64,000 nucleotides of DNA, from contig NW_021167086.1 of the NCBI RefSeq assembly GCF_003711515.1, forward strand, positions 62,001-126,000, given 5' to 3'. A program made the translations under genes and the position numbers. The notes beneath the pieces were generated by a model that worked only from the letters and a program-made list of their open reading frames with translations, was not told the origin of the DNA and made no database searches. Below are positions 33,598-47,644 of the stretch, piece after piece. Each line of letters opens with the position of its first letter. Position 1 is the first letter of the stretch. This DNA comes from Sodiomyces alkalinus F11 (lineage: Eukaryota; Ascomycota; Sordariomycetes; Glomerellales; Plectosphaerellaceae).

Positions 33598-36500
33598 TTT
33601 TAATCGATCCTATTCGGTAAGCTAACCTTAATAGCTAATAAGCAGTACGCCCGAAGCAGAAGCTACTTCGCCTAAGGAAGAAGAAGTCACTTTATCTAAA
33701 GAAGAATCATCGTCTAAAGAATCTAGTTCCTCCGACGAAGAGGAAGAACCAGGATAACCTTAATAAGACGATAAAGTAGCTAGTAATCACTCTTCTAATA
33801 TATCGAATAATAATAACCGTACCGCGAGCGCTATGAGCGCTATAACGCCTACTACCGCCGCTAAAGGGAATAACGACCTTTAGCAGATTCGTAATATAAT
33901 CACCCAGCTTTAGGGGGAGAACATCACCCTAAAAGCTTAGTTAAATCATCCTAGGATTAGGGCTAAGTATAAGTACCCTACACCCCCTGAATACGACGGA
34001 ACTTAAGGATAGCTTTAAAGCTTTATTACCTAGCTTAGAGGCTATCTTTTATTCTACTAGGATAGTATCCGTACGGAAGAAACTAAAGTACTCTATACCG
34101 TGGCACTCCTTACGGGGGATACGCACGAATAATTCGAATCTATCCATAGAGACTACCTAGAGAATATAGGAATAGAAATCCTAAGGAAGCCCGGGACCAC
34201 GGAAATCTTCGAGGACTTTAACGTATTTATCGAAAAACTTAACGCTATCTTCGGCTAGCCCGATAAGGAATAAGTCGCGGCCGAATAACTAAGCTAGCGC
34301 TATTTAACTAAGTTAGCTACGGACTATACCACGAGATTCTAGTAAATCTCGTTAACGCTTAGCTACCCGGATAAACCCCTTATAGATTAGTATTACTAAG
34401 GATTTAAGGAAGAAGTAAAGGACGAACTATACCGATTAGACTAACCTAAGATATTTAGCGAATATACCGTAATAGTAATTCGTATCGATAACCGGAACTA
34501 TAAATAACGCTGTTAGAAGAAGTATTAAATAGGCGTTCTATTCTATATAGCTGATTCGAAGAAAAAAAAACTATACCCACGCTAGTTCGGAAACACCTTA
34601 TATAGGTATTATAGTAGACCTATAAAGCTTAATAATATTAATCGATAGAGCGATAAGCAGGGTAAAAGGGATATAAAGAAAGTTAAGTGTTATAACTATA
34701 ATAAGCCGGGTTACTGGGTACGCGATTATTATAAGCCTAAGAAGGAGCGATTATAATAATAGGCTAATATAATCGGAAGAGAAAAACCCTAGAAGGAAAT
34801 TAACGCTATTAGATATCTAGAAATTTATAGGGATAAAACACTATACGTTAACCTCTATTAGATAATCTACTACGATAACTATTATCTAGTATACTAATTA
34901 AAGAAAGACGGAGCTAGATACTACCCTAAGAGACCCTAGAAGATACTCGTTATAGTATCTAGTAACGGGTACGATAACGACTATAGCCTTAAAATCCCCG
35001 ACTAGGATAAGGATAGACTAGTTTTATAAATTATCGCAGAAATTCTTTAAAAATACGGATAGACGAAAGAAGAAGCTAAAAGATAGAAGTAGATCTTAGA
35101 GATCTAGAAGAAATAGGAAGCCTACACGAATACTAATAGTAGAGGTTTTAGCACCTTTTAGGAAGTAGGACTTACTCCCGGGGAGAAATACTAACTTAAG
35201 AAAGAAGATTATACACGTTATATATAAGAGGAAATCGCTAAACTCGAAGAATAAGATTAGGAAACGGAGTTAGACGGAGTTCCGGATAATAACACGAACT
35301 TCTAGTACTAACTTATAGAAGTAGCCGACCTAATTAAGGAAGAAACTATCTAGCTACGGATACTCGACTAGCTCGCGGAAGAACCCCTTAGATAAACCTA
35401 CTAAGTCCGTTTTACTAAACTTAGTTTTAATAATGCCTAACGTAAAGTACCTATAAATACCGGCGAAGAATAGTAATAAACTATATATTAGCGACCTTAC
35501 TATACTTAGGAAAACTAAGATACTCTTACCGGCCTAATAATAAGCCTACGAGAGTCGGACGATTAACTACCCGAGTACTAAACGCGTGAGAAAGGATAAA
35601 TAGAACGTAAATAGGCTAAACGCGAGATTCGCCTCTAACTACCTAGGTATAATTACTACGAATACCGGTTAGGCGAGTATAATACTACTAGCTATATAGT
35701 ATACGCTACCGAGAAAATCCGATAACTAGAATAAGACTAGGAAGCTTAGAAATCACGTTTCTAGGCCTTTAATAAGCGCCTACGATAGATAGAACGGCTT
35801 TTAATCTAATACGGGTTCCTAGATACAGAGATATCCCTTAAATACCGAGCTAAACGGGTAAAAAACTAGGAGTAAACTATCGTAAGGAGTACACGAGAGG
35901 TACTTAATAGATATACTCTATAATACGTAGTAGTATAGGGTATTATTATATTAGAATACGACTTAATAGATATAAGATAAACGTATTATTAGATATAGGC
36001 GTAGCAGGAAACTTTATCTTACTAGCGGCCGTGAGAAAGTTCTTTATCCCCTAGGTTAGGAAGCACCTAGAAGACGAGTACGAGATTACTCTATATATGG
36101 GAAAGAACTAGTCCCACGAAGAAGTTATTATTAACTAGGAGACTATACACCTTTAGGTTAAAATCCAGAATAAGACTAGAATAATAAAGTTCGATATATA
36201 CGATATAGGTTATAAGGACGTTATCCTTAGTAAACTATAGTTTAACGAATAGAATCCCGATATTAACTAGAAGCTTAGCTAGCTTTAGTGGAGATTAAAG
36301 AGTAAGTAGGAGACTACGAAGGAAACCTTACCCGATCCCGATATCCGTCGAATATAATAAAAAGACTTACCGATAAAGGAGCCTTAGGGAGACTTAGATA
36401 GCCGCTAGAAGTTAGGGACTAAGGCAAAGGAAATCTAAAAAACTTTAAGATAGCAGTAACGGCATAATAACCAACGCGTAACGAATATTATTAAAGGAAT

Positions 36501-39500
36501 CTACTAGATCGTCTAAGCAGAAAAAGGACTAATAGCTAGCGGTTATAATAGACTCGCTAAGGTATTACTAGAATACCGTAAATACGGGAAGCTATTTACC
36601 GAAAATCTAGAGACTAGATTACCGAAATATCGATATTACGATCACGAGATACCCCTTAAGGAAAGGACATACCTAAAATTCTTTCTAATTTATAGGCTAA
36701 ATTAAAAGGAATTAAATACCTTAGAAGAATATCTCGAAGAAATACTAGTAAAAGGCTATATTAAAGTATTATAATTACCGGTAGGATACCCGATCCTATT
36801 TATACTAAAGAAAAACAGTAAACTACGATTATATATTAACTATCAATAACTTAACGATATAACTATTAAGAACCGCTACCCACTACCTCTTATCTCGGAT
36901 ATACGAGATTAGCTAGTTAGAGTATAATAGTTTATAGTACTCGACTTAAAAGGAGCCTATACCTTAATTAGGATTAAGGAAGGAGAAGAATAGAAAATAG
37001 CGTTCCGAATAAAGCGAGGATATTTCGAGTACCTTATTATGCCTTTTAGATTAATAAATACGCCGGCATTATTCTAAACGCTTATCAACGATATCCTAAG
37101 AAAGTATCTAGACTACTTTATTATAGTATACCTGGATAATATGCTTATCTTCTCTAAAATACTCGAAAAACACCGATAATACGTTCATATAATCCTATAA
37201 CTCCTATAAGACGCCGACCTACTAGTTAAATCAGAAAAAGTATAATTCTATACATAAGAAGTTAACTTTTTAGGGTACACGATACGACCTAACGAAATCT
37301 ATATAGATAAGGCGAAAATCTAATACGTCTCTAAGTGGCTATAGCCATAGAATATTCGCGATATTCAGTCTTTCCTCGGACTTATTAACTATTATTAACG
37401 ATTTATTAAGGATTATAGTAAGATTACTAACCCCTTAACTAAAGTAACTAAAAAAGGACTCGACTTCGAATAGAATAAAAGAATAGAAGAAGTATTCTAA
37501 GCCCTTAAAGGAAGGGTTATTAGCGAATCTATCTTAGTAATACTAGACCCCGATAAAGAATACGAACTCGAAACAGATATATCCGACTAGGCTTTAGGAG
37601 TATAACTCGGATAACACGACGTAGAAGAAAGACTATATCCTATAGCCTTTATATCTAAAAAACTTAGTGGACTAGAACTTAACTATTAGATCCACGATAA
37701 AGAGCTAATAGCTATTATCGAAGCCTTTAAAGAATAGAGACCGTATCTATTAGGAATAAAATACCCGGTATAGGTTTACACGGATTATAAGAACCTCGTA
37801 TAGTTTACCACTACTAAGGTTCTTAATAAACGATAGATCCGATAGGCAGAATTCCTATCCGAATTCAACTTCTATATTTAATATATAAAAGGAAGCGAAA
37901 ATAGTCGCGTAGACGCACTTAGCTAATTAGGAATATCTGATAAATTACCTAAACTATAAGCTATACTTTAATAGGAAGGACAAGCTCTTACCCTTAAAAA
38001 TAAAGAAATAAATAGTATTAATCAGGTAATCGACACTATATTTAAAGAAGTACACGCCTCGCTAATATATAGATATTAAGGAGTTTATAAAACTTACCGC
38101 CGATTATGATAATAATACGGCTATATAGAAACTAAAGAATAAGTTAGGGACTTTATTCGTAACTACGATATTTACTAAAAAGTAAAAAGCAGCCGATATA
38201 AACCTTACGGACTACTAAAGCTACTACTAGTAGTAGACGGACTATGGAAATTAATTATAATAGACTTTATAACAAGATTCCTAGTATCTAAAGACCTAGT
38301 AATAGGAACCGCCTACGATAGCGTATTCGTGATTATCGACCGATTCACGAAATATACTCTATATATTCTATATATTATAAATACTATAGTAGAAGAACTA
38401 GTAAGTATCTTTATTAACCGCCTAATCCGGGATTACGGCGCGCCGAACGAAATTATCACGGACAGAGATAAACTCTTTACTAGTAACTTCTAGAAAGCAG
38501 TTATAAGCTAACTAGGAATGAAATATAAGTATTTAATAGCATTTCACCCTATAACGGACGGATAAACCGAAATTATAAACTAAGTCCTAGAATAGTACCT
38601 ACGATGCTATATAGAGTACGAATAAGATAATTAGGTATAATACCTACTACTTATATAGTTTATATATAATAGTTCGTTAAACGAGTTAATAAACAAAACA
38701 CCGTTCGAAGCAAACTACGGATATACCCTAATAGTATTTAGAAAACATTTAGAAGGACTAGACGCACTAAGAGCGATAAAAATAGTTAAAAGTATAAAAA
38801 AACTACACGAAGAACTACGAACCGACCTGGAGATAGTTAGAACACGAATAAGCAGATACGTAAATTAATTAAGGATTAAGGGACTAACCCTTTTAAGGGG
38901 GGACCGCGTCTACCTTATTCGCAAAAACATTGAAACACAACGACTAAGCGATAAATTAGATTTTAAAAAACTAGGACTATTCAAAATCCTAGAGAAAAAA
39001 TCAGATACGAACTATATCCTATTACTGCCTCCGATAATAGGAATATATAATAATTTCTATATTTCACTACTCGAACCAGCACTAAAGAATATAAAAATAA
39101 TATAAGACACGATCGTAGTCGACACTAGCGATATATATAAAGCGGAACGAATCCTCGACTACTAAGAGACGCTAGATAGCACCGAATATTTTATTAATTC
39201 TAGGCCTTCTCTAACGCGCGATAAGCAGATAGGAGGGAGGCCTCGGTTACCTCCTCCTCCGTCTTAAGACGCTTTATTTCCTTATTAATACGCGTTACTA
39301 GAAAAGTAATTAACGAGGAGAGCGACTCGGAAGAACAGGAAGGCACCTATAAGAAGATAGAGGAACCCCCGAACTATTGCACGATCGACTATAACGGACG
39401 TATTCCTTATAACGAGAAATATTTTCGACTATAAGGCACCGAAAGCCTTTTAACTCGTAAAAGAAATAAGGCATAACTTCCACTCCAGAGAGTTTAATAG

Positions 39501-39673
39501 TGCGCGATAGCTTAATTCGATACTGCGTCTTACAGGAAGGCTACGACTTCTGGATACGGCCGGATATAGTGGTCAGCCGTGGGAAAAGAAAAGAGAACCT
39601 TAGGGGCGATAAACCTAGGATAGGTAACCTATTTATACGACTGCTAGGATAGCGCTTAGAAGAGGGGAGGTAA

Positions 39674-40206
39674 TATTACGGCTAATAGGCCTAATATACA
39701 CTAGCACGAGGGATATACTAGTATATAACGTACTAGGACGTAACCAGAGGATAACTCAGGATAATATCACGTGTTAAGTTACGTAATAGATAACTAAGGA
39801 AGATAGACTAGCACGCCTAGCGCCGGTATAGAGAATATACTAGTATAGACGGATCACTAGGATTACTAACGATCACTTAGCTAAGGAAGTGATCTAGTGT
39901 GATCCTAGGCTAAGGGATCACCAGGGCGTTCGTGATCTCGTGGATATATATACTAGAGTATTCTAGGCCTTGCTTCTATTAGAGAACAAGGCATCGATTA
40001 ATCTAAGTCTTTACCTGGACTACTATTCTACGCTTAAACCTACCTTATGAAGAAGACGCCTATTCTTTACGACGCAACTACGACCAGACCACTACGAACG
40101 ACAGTTACTGCTCTTTAGTTAATATTCTCTTCTATTTTGAACTAAAACCTCGACGCTAGTCCTCTATCGTCCGCTATACTATAGAGGACCGGAAGCCGTC
40201 GTAATA
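39674..40206 (+). repeat. 3' LTR of element D, 533 bp
   Basis: Partner of 33064-33597. Differences are almost all transitions; the opening TG has become TA. The stem GATCACTT (39871-39878) / AAGTGATC (39887-39894) is perfect and sits within a larger imperfect GGATCACTAG/CTAGTGTGATCC inverted repeat. Confidence 0.92.
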
Positions 40207-40211
40207 GGTCC

Positions 40212-43200
40212 GTTATAGGTAGCTATGATAGGGTATCGGCTATAATATTTCTTTCCCCGGGGATATACCGATAATCTAACTAAAACTAGCTAAGGAACTC
40301 CGAGGAAAGAATAAGCTTTATATTTAGCCTAGTCTTATCCGTGCTAAATAGCGTGGTGGACTTTATAATACTAATAATAGCGGCGTAGTCCGTAAAAACG
40401 ACGGTCGGATTATAACGAGCGGACTAAATAATAGTTCGGGTCTTACGAATAGCCTATACTAGGCAGGCGATCTTTAGTTCGGTCGGCTAGTACTTCTATT
40501 TAGCTATATTAAGGCCTTTACCAATATCAAGTACTAAACGAATAAGGGTCTTACTAATAATGCTTTTAGCGAGTTATTCGCTCTTATCGACGAGCTAGAA
40601 TAGTATAGCTAAGAACCCGTGCTTCTTAAAGGCGTTTAACTAAATAAAGAGGATCTTCCCTGGGTTATAGTAGAAAAGGCAGATATCCGAGGTAAGGGTA
40701 CCTATAACGTCCTTAAATAACGCTATCTCTTCGGCTATACGCTCGAATACCGTTTATTTAGTATAGGCCTTATATACTTAGCCCTAGTCCTTTCCGAGCT
40801 AATAAACCTCCGCGAGTAGGGTAATCTTTTATTATTAAAAGGAGGCGATTCGGTAAGCGAACCTTAGGATAAGGTATTATAGCTATCTAGTTATACTAAT
40901 CTATTACTCGAGCGATTCGAGCGATAATAGCGGATAGATCCTTTATAGGGTATGAGTATATTCCTTTATATTAAAGAGGCCTAAAGTATCGACCTTAAAT
41001 CCTAAAAGCTATACCGATAAGTAGCTAATAAAGGATTTATCCGGGGAGATAGAGATCCGCACCTGGCTAAATAGCGATAGGATAGTTTCTAGATATTAGG
41101 CGTATTTCTCCTTAGTATCGGAGGCCACGACGATATTATTAATAAAGGCGGCGGCGAACTTCTTATATGGTCGGAGTAGCTTATCTATATAGCGTTAAAT
41201 ATAGGCTAGCGAATTATAAAAGCCTATAAGCGCGACCTTTAAACGCTTTTATCCTCGATATAAGACGATAGTAAACCTTTCACGGTACGGCTTATATACC
41301 GGGAATTAGTAGAAGAAAGCTTAAGCGTCGATAACGGAAATAAACTTCTTCCCCTAAAGGCGCCGGATTACCTTATCCTATAACGATATCGGGTATATAT
41401 TGGGAATAATAACCTTATTCAGGGCACGGAGATTAACTACTATTCGGCCTTTACGCTTCTTGTTTACGGTTCGCTATATAATAAATACTAAGGCCCTAAA
41501 AAGCGTAGGCTAAGTTAGCTATTCTATTCGTCCTTACTTATAGAGTTCGTTAAGGGTCTTATCTAAAAATCGCTAGTCGTCACGGCTAAGGGAGTATAGC
41601 TTTTAGCTAATCTTTTAGTTATACTATCCGTTAACTAAAGGGACCTTTATATACTCCTCCAGAGGTATATCGATAACGCCTTAATCGGTCTAAACCTTCG
41701 GATACTTCTTAATAAGCTTACTAAACCGGCGTATAAACCGGTCGTTATAGCCGTAGATTATTACTCTATCTTTAATAGTCTCCGTAGGGGCGTTTAGGCT
41801 TTTGGCGATACCTAGCTTACCTTTAGGAGTAATATACCCACGGAAAATATCCCCTTCGGCCTTACTAGGTAGTTCTTCCTTTATACGCTTAAGTAGGATA
41901 TCTCGCATATCGTTACGGTTAGTATAGTAATAATTATCTACCTAGAATAGCTTTATATAACCTAGCTTAATACCTTTAGCGATAGCTAATAGCCGGTTAT
42001 CGGCGTTAAAGATAGGTATTATAGACTAGTTACTAAGAATATAGTTCGGAGAGCCCTCTATATCCGGGAAAAACTCTATAGAATTAAGGTTAATATCGGG
42101 CTTATTAATTAGCACGAACCTATATATTCGTGGCGGGATAACTAAACGTTTAGCGGCCTTAAGTTTTCGCTAGAGTAGAGAATATTTAGCGAATACCCTT
42201 ACGGGAACCGTTAGGCCCCGGTAGGCGTTAATACGAATAGCTTCCTACGTGTTAAGGATATCTAACCTATTAGGATAATTAAACTCTTATTCTAGGAGAA
42301 GACTAGCGTTAAGCTTAGGGATAATCTAGGCCCCGATATGAAGGCAGATAATCTTCTTCTTATTACCTACTATACCTTAAACCAGTATAGTAAAGGTAGC
42401 CTATCCTAGGGTCTTTATTAATCCTATACCTTATAACACGGCGCGCTTAGTAGAATCGATATACTTATCGGGAAATCGACTAAGGAGCTACTAGCTTATT
42501 ATATAGTAAGAGGCTCCTAAGTCGACGTAAATATTAAACGGTACGCCCGTAGGGGAGCCACGGGCTTAGATCCGGGCGTATATATACCCGTAAGGACTAT
42601 TAGAAGAATCCCTAACTTCCTAGATAGTATTATTGATTAGCGGCGAGTCCTATCCGCTTTACTCCTTTAATCGGTTCGGCTAGGAGTAGGTCTTCTTATA
42701 TCGGATAGTCTCTGGATTTAATCTTATGGGTTAGTAGTATTTACTATACTCCTAACGTACCTAATAAAGATCGGCGTACTTAGGTATAAATCCGGGTTTA
42801 TTAGCGACCTAATATAGTTAGTTACTTTATTCGCTATCCGCGCTATTATCGTCCTTAGAGTCTATAAAACCCTTAGAGTTCCCCTTAGTATAGTAGTACT
42901 TAGGTTCTATATTAGCTTTACCTCCGAATATAGGCTTAGCGGCGGCTTTTTCGGCGGAGGCGTTAACCTAGTCTTAAGAATAATCGCGGCGATAGTCTTT
43001 ATATCGGCGGTTAGACTATTTATTAGCGTTATTAGTTAGGAGTCGCTAACCCTTATCGTTAGTATAATGGTTAGCGTTCGGCGCTAGTAGCACGCAGTTC
43101 TTACTTAGGCGATAAAGCTAGCTAGGACTAGGGGAATAGCGGTTCGGATACGGCGTTTAGCGGCGCTTAGGCATTAAGCGCTTATCGTAGTATTACGGCG

Positions 43201-45207
43201 CGGGTTATTAAACTACTATAATAGAGGGTAAAGCGGTATATATTCCGCGGTCCGGTTTAGGGAGGCTATATTAGCTAATATAGTGCTTCTAAGCCCTTTA
43301 GGTATAGTTCCGGTATTATCCTAGTATTAGGTTCGCTAAGGAATTTAAGAAGTCGGCTAACTTTACCTTAGGGCCCGGTTAGATTATAGTCGCGGCTAGG
43401 TTAGCGTTAGGCTTATCCTATATAATAGATAAGAGCTTTCCCTAGGGTTTATCGGTAGCCTTCGCGAGTCGGGTAACCCCGTTAGCGAATACGCAGATAT
43501 TATAGCGGTTTACTATATCTTTTAGGGTATACTTTTCCCGGCGTAATGAGTACTTAGCTTCTTCGCGCGGGAGCTGGAATCAGCTCTCTAAACTATCCTT
43601 CTAGTTCTTTAGGGTAGTATTCTTATTATACTATTCGCGGAGTCTAGGGTCTATAGTTATTAGCTACTTAGAGGCTTTACTTAGTAGGTAGCGGGAGATA
43701 CCGCGGGTAAAGACTTCGCTATACCCGGGGCTTATCCTAATATACTACTCTATAGCGTCTATAAAGCGGAATACGTTAAGGAAGACTAGCTTAATATCTT
43801 CCGTGCGGATATCCTAAATAGCGGTAAAGTATTCTAGCGGGTTAAAGTATCCGAGGTTATCCGCCTTAAAGCGAACTTAGGGTTATTATAACTACGATCC
43901 GTGCTAGAGTTCGCCGATAATAGCTAATAAGTCTAATTAGCATATATACGTTTAGTCTCCGCCCGTAGGGGGCAGTTAAGTAAGCGGCTATATTATTGGT
44001 GGAGAAGGAGGAGGCGTTTTATCCTGCTATCCGCCGCCATAGTAAGCGTTTTATCGGCTAGGTCCGGGTATACTTATACTAGATACTATGCCCTCGGAGT
44101 TAACCGGATAGTCGGCTAAAAAGGCACGGCTAAGGGCGTTAGATATTTAGTGTTCTATAGTGTTCGAATAGCGGATAATAGTTTTAGTAAGAGATATATA
44201 GGATACGGGCGATTAGTATAAGGAGGATTTATTTAGAGAGTATATTAATTCCTCCTCTTTAATTATAGGTTCCTTATCCGTTATTTTTATAGTAGGACGG
44301 ATTAGGAGTATAATAGGTTTTATTATAGTAAATAACAGTTCCCCTAGCTCTCCCGTGATCTCGAGGCGACGCTAACTACCTAGCTTGTATATCCAGAGCC
44401 CTATCGTGATAAGCTAGGCGAAGCTAGATAGAGTAAAGCTAATACCCGCGGGGCTAGCACTAATAAGGCTAGTGCTAGTAAGGCTAGTATTAGCGAGGCT
44501 CCCTCTAATATAGTCGATTAGGTTAGCCTTAGGATTTAGTTCGCCTATATAGGGAGCGGGACTAATAGTAAACGGTTAAATAGGTTATTTCCCCTTAATA
44601 TCGCGGGGTTCTTCTATACCCGCTAGGATCTTCTTGTAAGTAGGTTCTTTATTAAGCTATTTTTCGAAGGCGTCCACGAAGTTATCCGGTCTTCGGATCT
44701 ATTTCTTTAGGTAAGACATATCGGATACGGACTCCGATCACGAGATTCTTTCTCTTAAGGTTAGGCCGCTCGCGCCGGCTATCCCTAAGGCGTACACGGC
44801 CCTCCTAGCTATATTAAGCAGAGCTATATCTTCGGGCGTAAGGAGATTAGCGATAGGGTCCAGGAAATTATCTAAAAACTTAATAAGATTTTTCGCGCTT
44901 TTAGCGCTTCGCGGATAAGGATAGTTGTTAAGGAGGTTTACGTCGGTTATAATAGCGGAGTTTTAGGTTCTACGGCGGATTTTTCGTTTAGTAGAGTTAG
45001 TATAGTCGCCGAACCTACGTACGAATTGTAGGCCGTGGTTCTTATATACTCCACGCCTTAGTCTAGTAAAGGAGAGGCGTCTTCGCTCGGCGTGCTAATA
45101 GTTATATAGTTCCGTCGGTATACTACGTATCTATATAGTTATAGGATATATAGCTCGCGTTAAGCGGCGGTATATAAACCTCGCTCGAAAGCTTAGTTAC
45201 CACTATT
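40212..45207 (-). mobile_element. Gag, protease, reverse transcriptase and RNase H part of element B
   Basis: Minus-strand remains read right to left from 45.2 kb (gag) to 40.2 kb (RNase H). The reverse transcriptase block carries GRIVVNLRALNKVIIPN and FYNSLAYI, then FINNIVVASDTKEKYA, where the usual catalytic DD is altered. A 72-codon stretch at 41690-41908 on the minus strand has by chance escaped stops and lies just N-terminal to the reverse transcriptase. Confidence 0.75.
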
Positions 45208-45590
45208 TAATATACCCTATCCAGGTATATCTCAAGCTAGCCAGTACTATCGGACCTAGGGCTTCTAGCGTTCGGAATAGTAACCTTTAGGTATAGAAAA
45301 TAGTGTATAATAAAGATATCTTCTACTAATCTAAAGGCGGGTTTACCGGGAATATATTCTCGGTAAGCCCCGGACTATCTATTTCTCTATACGCCCGGTC
45401 TATTCCTAGTCTTCGGGGCTATACATACGTTTAGGGAACCTAGCCTAGACCCTAAATATACGTTTAGGTCCTGGTTAGTAGGCATTATACGTTCGTATAG
45501 GGTCTAGCGCGCGAGGACTATATATACGTATAGTGCCTGGCGCGCGAGCACTATCCGTGCATGTGGTCCTACGCTATTCCGGCGTATTAT
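45208..45590 (-). repeat. Right LTR of element B, interrupted by element C
   Basis: Homologous to 28043-28428 up to GGCGTATTAT, where element C begins. The last four bases of the LTR (ATAC) reappear at 53344-53347 after C and its target duplication. The inverted repeat and GCGCGCGAG motifs are present but partly eroded. Confidence 0.88.
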
Positions 45591-45813
45591 TATTAAGGAA
45601 TAGGCTATAATACCAGGGAAAAGATACACCGTAACGGATAGTATAGTTCCGACTTAATAGTCGTATATTATTAAGACTTTAACTTAAGGAGGAAAAGGGG
45701 ACTTTTCCCCCTTTACGCTGATATAGTAATTTAGTCTCGCCGAGTGCTCGGCGATCCGAGCGTATCCCCGATTATATATAGTACTAATCTATTATACTAC
45801 TTAGTTCCTTATA
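45591..45813 (-). repeat. Left LTR of element C (3' LTR in element sense), 223 bp
   Basis: Same length as 53116-53338, with about twenty differences that are nearly all C/T or G/A transitions. The ends are near-inverted (AAGGAA near the left, TTCCTTA(C/T)A at the right). Confidence 0.93.
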
Positions 45814-46549
45814 CTGCCCCCTTTTTAACGGGGCTAGTCCTTTAAGCCTGTTCTATCCCCCTTACCGGGCAGAATATACGTGTGACTCTAACCTTATACA
45901 AACTCCGCTATCCGGTCGGCGCTTATAATTAGTCGGTACCGGTAAGGCTACGTACCTCTTTCTAAATATTATAACTTCCTTCCACGTATTATTAGGCAAT
46001 CGGTAAACCGTCGGCGGTAATTACGTAGCCGACTCGTTTACTAAATACTATTCCCTTTTCTAGCATCCCGCGTCATAGCCGTCGATTACTCGCCGCGTTT
46101 TATAATATCGCGCTCGTCGCTATACCTTCCTTTATTATCGTGGTATATAGTATTACTAAATTTATTCTTACCGTTCTTTATACTTACTCCCTCTCTAGCC
46201 GGATTTATAGTTAAGGCGACCGTTCGCCTCGTAGATAAAAGTTCTTATAGCTCCCCCGTAGTTATTCTTCTTTTCTTTCTTTTTGTTATATAATCCGTAT
46301 TCTTTATATTATATTTTAGTTTACTATATATTTATATTTATATCTATATCTATATTATAGCCGAATAATCGCTATTATATTCTTCTTATTTCCTAATATC
46401 GACTAATCGCTAATATATCTCTTTTACTCGGCGTTACCCGAGAGTTATATCGTATATCCTATAATACCGATAATAGGTGATTAGGGAGCTTTATTAATAA
46501 TCTGCCTTATAGTTATTATTATATAGCTTCCCCAGCTAGCGATATTTAT

Positions 46550-47644
46550 ATAGATTATATTAACTACTCTAACTCTAACGTATATAGGTATATTATTTAT
46601 CTTTATTTATACTAGGCGTGTATATCTATAAGTTTATCCTTACTTTTACCGAGCGTTTGGCTTCTAAAGTATTTAGATTCCGGACGGTCTTTTAGGAGTT
46701 ACTTAGCCTATTTAGAATATTACTACTAGTATCCTTTAGAAAGAGGCCGACGAAGAGCTAACGCCGATTAATCGGCGCTACTTTTATCTACGGCTTTAGG
46801 CCGTATATAAATAATTCCGTAAAGCTTTAGATAAAGCTACTCGCCCTCCCACCGCCGCTAACACTAATCGTCTTATACTCGATAAACTATTATTAATTCG
46901 GTCTTTATTAACTATCGACCTAATAATACGGGTTTATACCTATCGTTCGCTATTCGGTTAGCTTATACTAACCTTTTTTAAGTCGATAACCTCTAGGCCG
47001 ATAAGGCCTATTCCCTTATAGATATAGTTACGCTCCTTAGAGATTATAGCCTTATCACCTTTACCACGTTACGGCGTGCTATCCGTGAGCTTCGGGGCGC
47101 GGATATCGAGGAATACCCCGATAAGCGTTTAGCTTAAACCGCCGGCCTTAACCAGCGCGGTATACATTCGTTCCCTCGCCTACGGGGACTAGCCGCTACC
47201 CTCACGAACGCTAGCGAGCCTTATCGTCGCCCCCTTATATCCGCCGCCTTCGCCGGCCGCTATACCGCCGCCCGTGGGCCTTAGATTTATATTTATTCGG
47301 ATAATAAGGAGGGTATTATCGAGTAGTCGCCGCTTACTTCTGCTAATACCGCCTCTCCCGTTTTACCCGCCGCCGATACCGCTAATACCGCCGCTAATAC
47401 CGCTAACGATATTAGCGCTATTAGCGTTATCTCCCCTACCGCCTCGCTTATAGCCGCTAATAGCCCTAAGGCTATCGCCGAGTTATTACCCGTGGCCGCC
47501 CTATTCGAGGGGGAGGAGGAGGAGATAAAGAAGGAGGGTATTAAGCCCGACTCCGATAATATCGAGATAAAGGATACCGATCCCTTAAAGGAGGTTATTA
47601 TCGTTAGCAGCGATAACGACTCCTTTAAGGGTTTCGATAATTAA
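46550..47644 (+). pseudogene. Antisense reading frame of element C, unrecognised
   Basis: On the plus strand, opposite to C's gag-pol and between pol and the 3' LTR, a degraded frame reads TPINRRYFYLRL, KALDKATRPPTAANTNRLIL and LLLIRSLLTIDLIIRV, then, after an apparent one-base shift in a T-run near 46974-46979, KAYSLIDIVTLLRDYSLITF, RRAIRELRGADIEEYPDKR, HSFPRLRGLAATLTNASEP, an Ala/Ser/Thr/Asn-rich stretch, and an acidic tail (GEEEEIKKEG, IIVSSDNDSFKGFDN) ending at TAA 47642-47644. About 360 codons. The composition (structured N-half, low-complexity then acidic C-half) is that of a real protein. I cannot name it. Confidence 0.55.

Larger units (their letters stand above)
33064..40206 (+). mobile_element. 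Complete Ty3/gypsy element D, RIP-mutated
   Basis: 7143 bp with direct LTRs (33064-33597 and 39674-40206) and a perfect 5-bp target duplication GGTCC (33059-33063, 40207-40211). Plus-strand order: gag (about 33.9-34.6 kb, PTPPEYDGT), zinc knuckle at about 34690-34755 (CYNYNKPGYWVRDY, two of the Cys/His read as Tyr after C-to-T or G-to-A change), protease region about 35.9-36.2 kb, reverse transcriptase about 36650-37300 (box read as VYLDNMLIFSK near 37120), RNase H about 37540-37930, integrase about 38200-38720. A polypurine tract AGAAGAGGGGAGG lies directly before the 3' LTR and fixes the orientation. It was inserted into the RNase H-integrase boundary of element B. Confidence 0.92.

Noticed and set aside
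28043..45590. Reading the two B LTRs as a 17-kb intact retrotransposon with one continuous interior
   Set aside because: The interior contains a complete second element (D) with its own LTRs and target duplication, and the right LTR is itself split by C.
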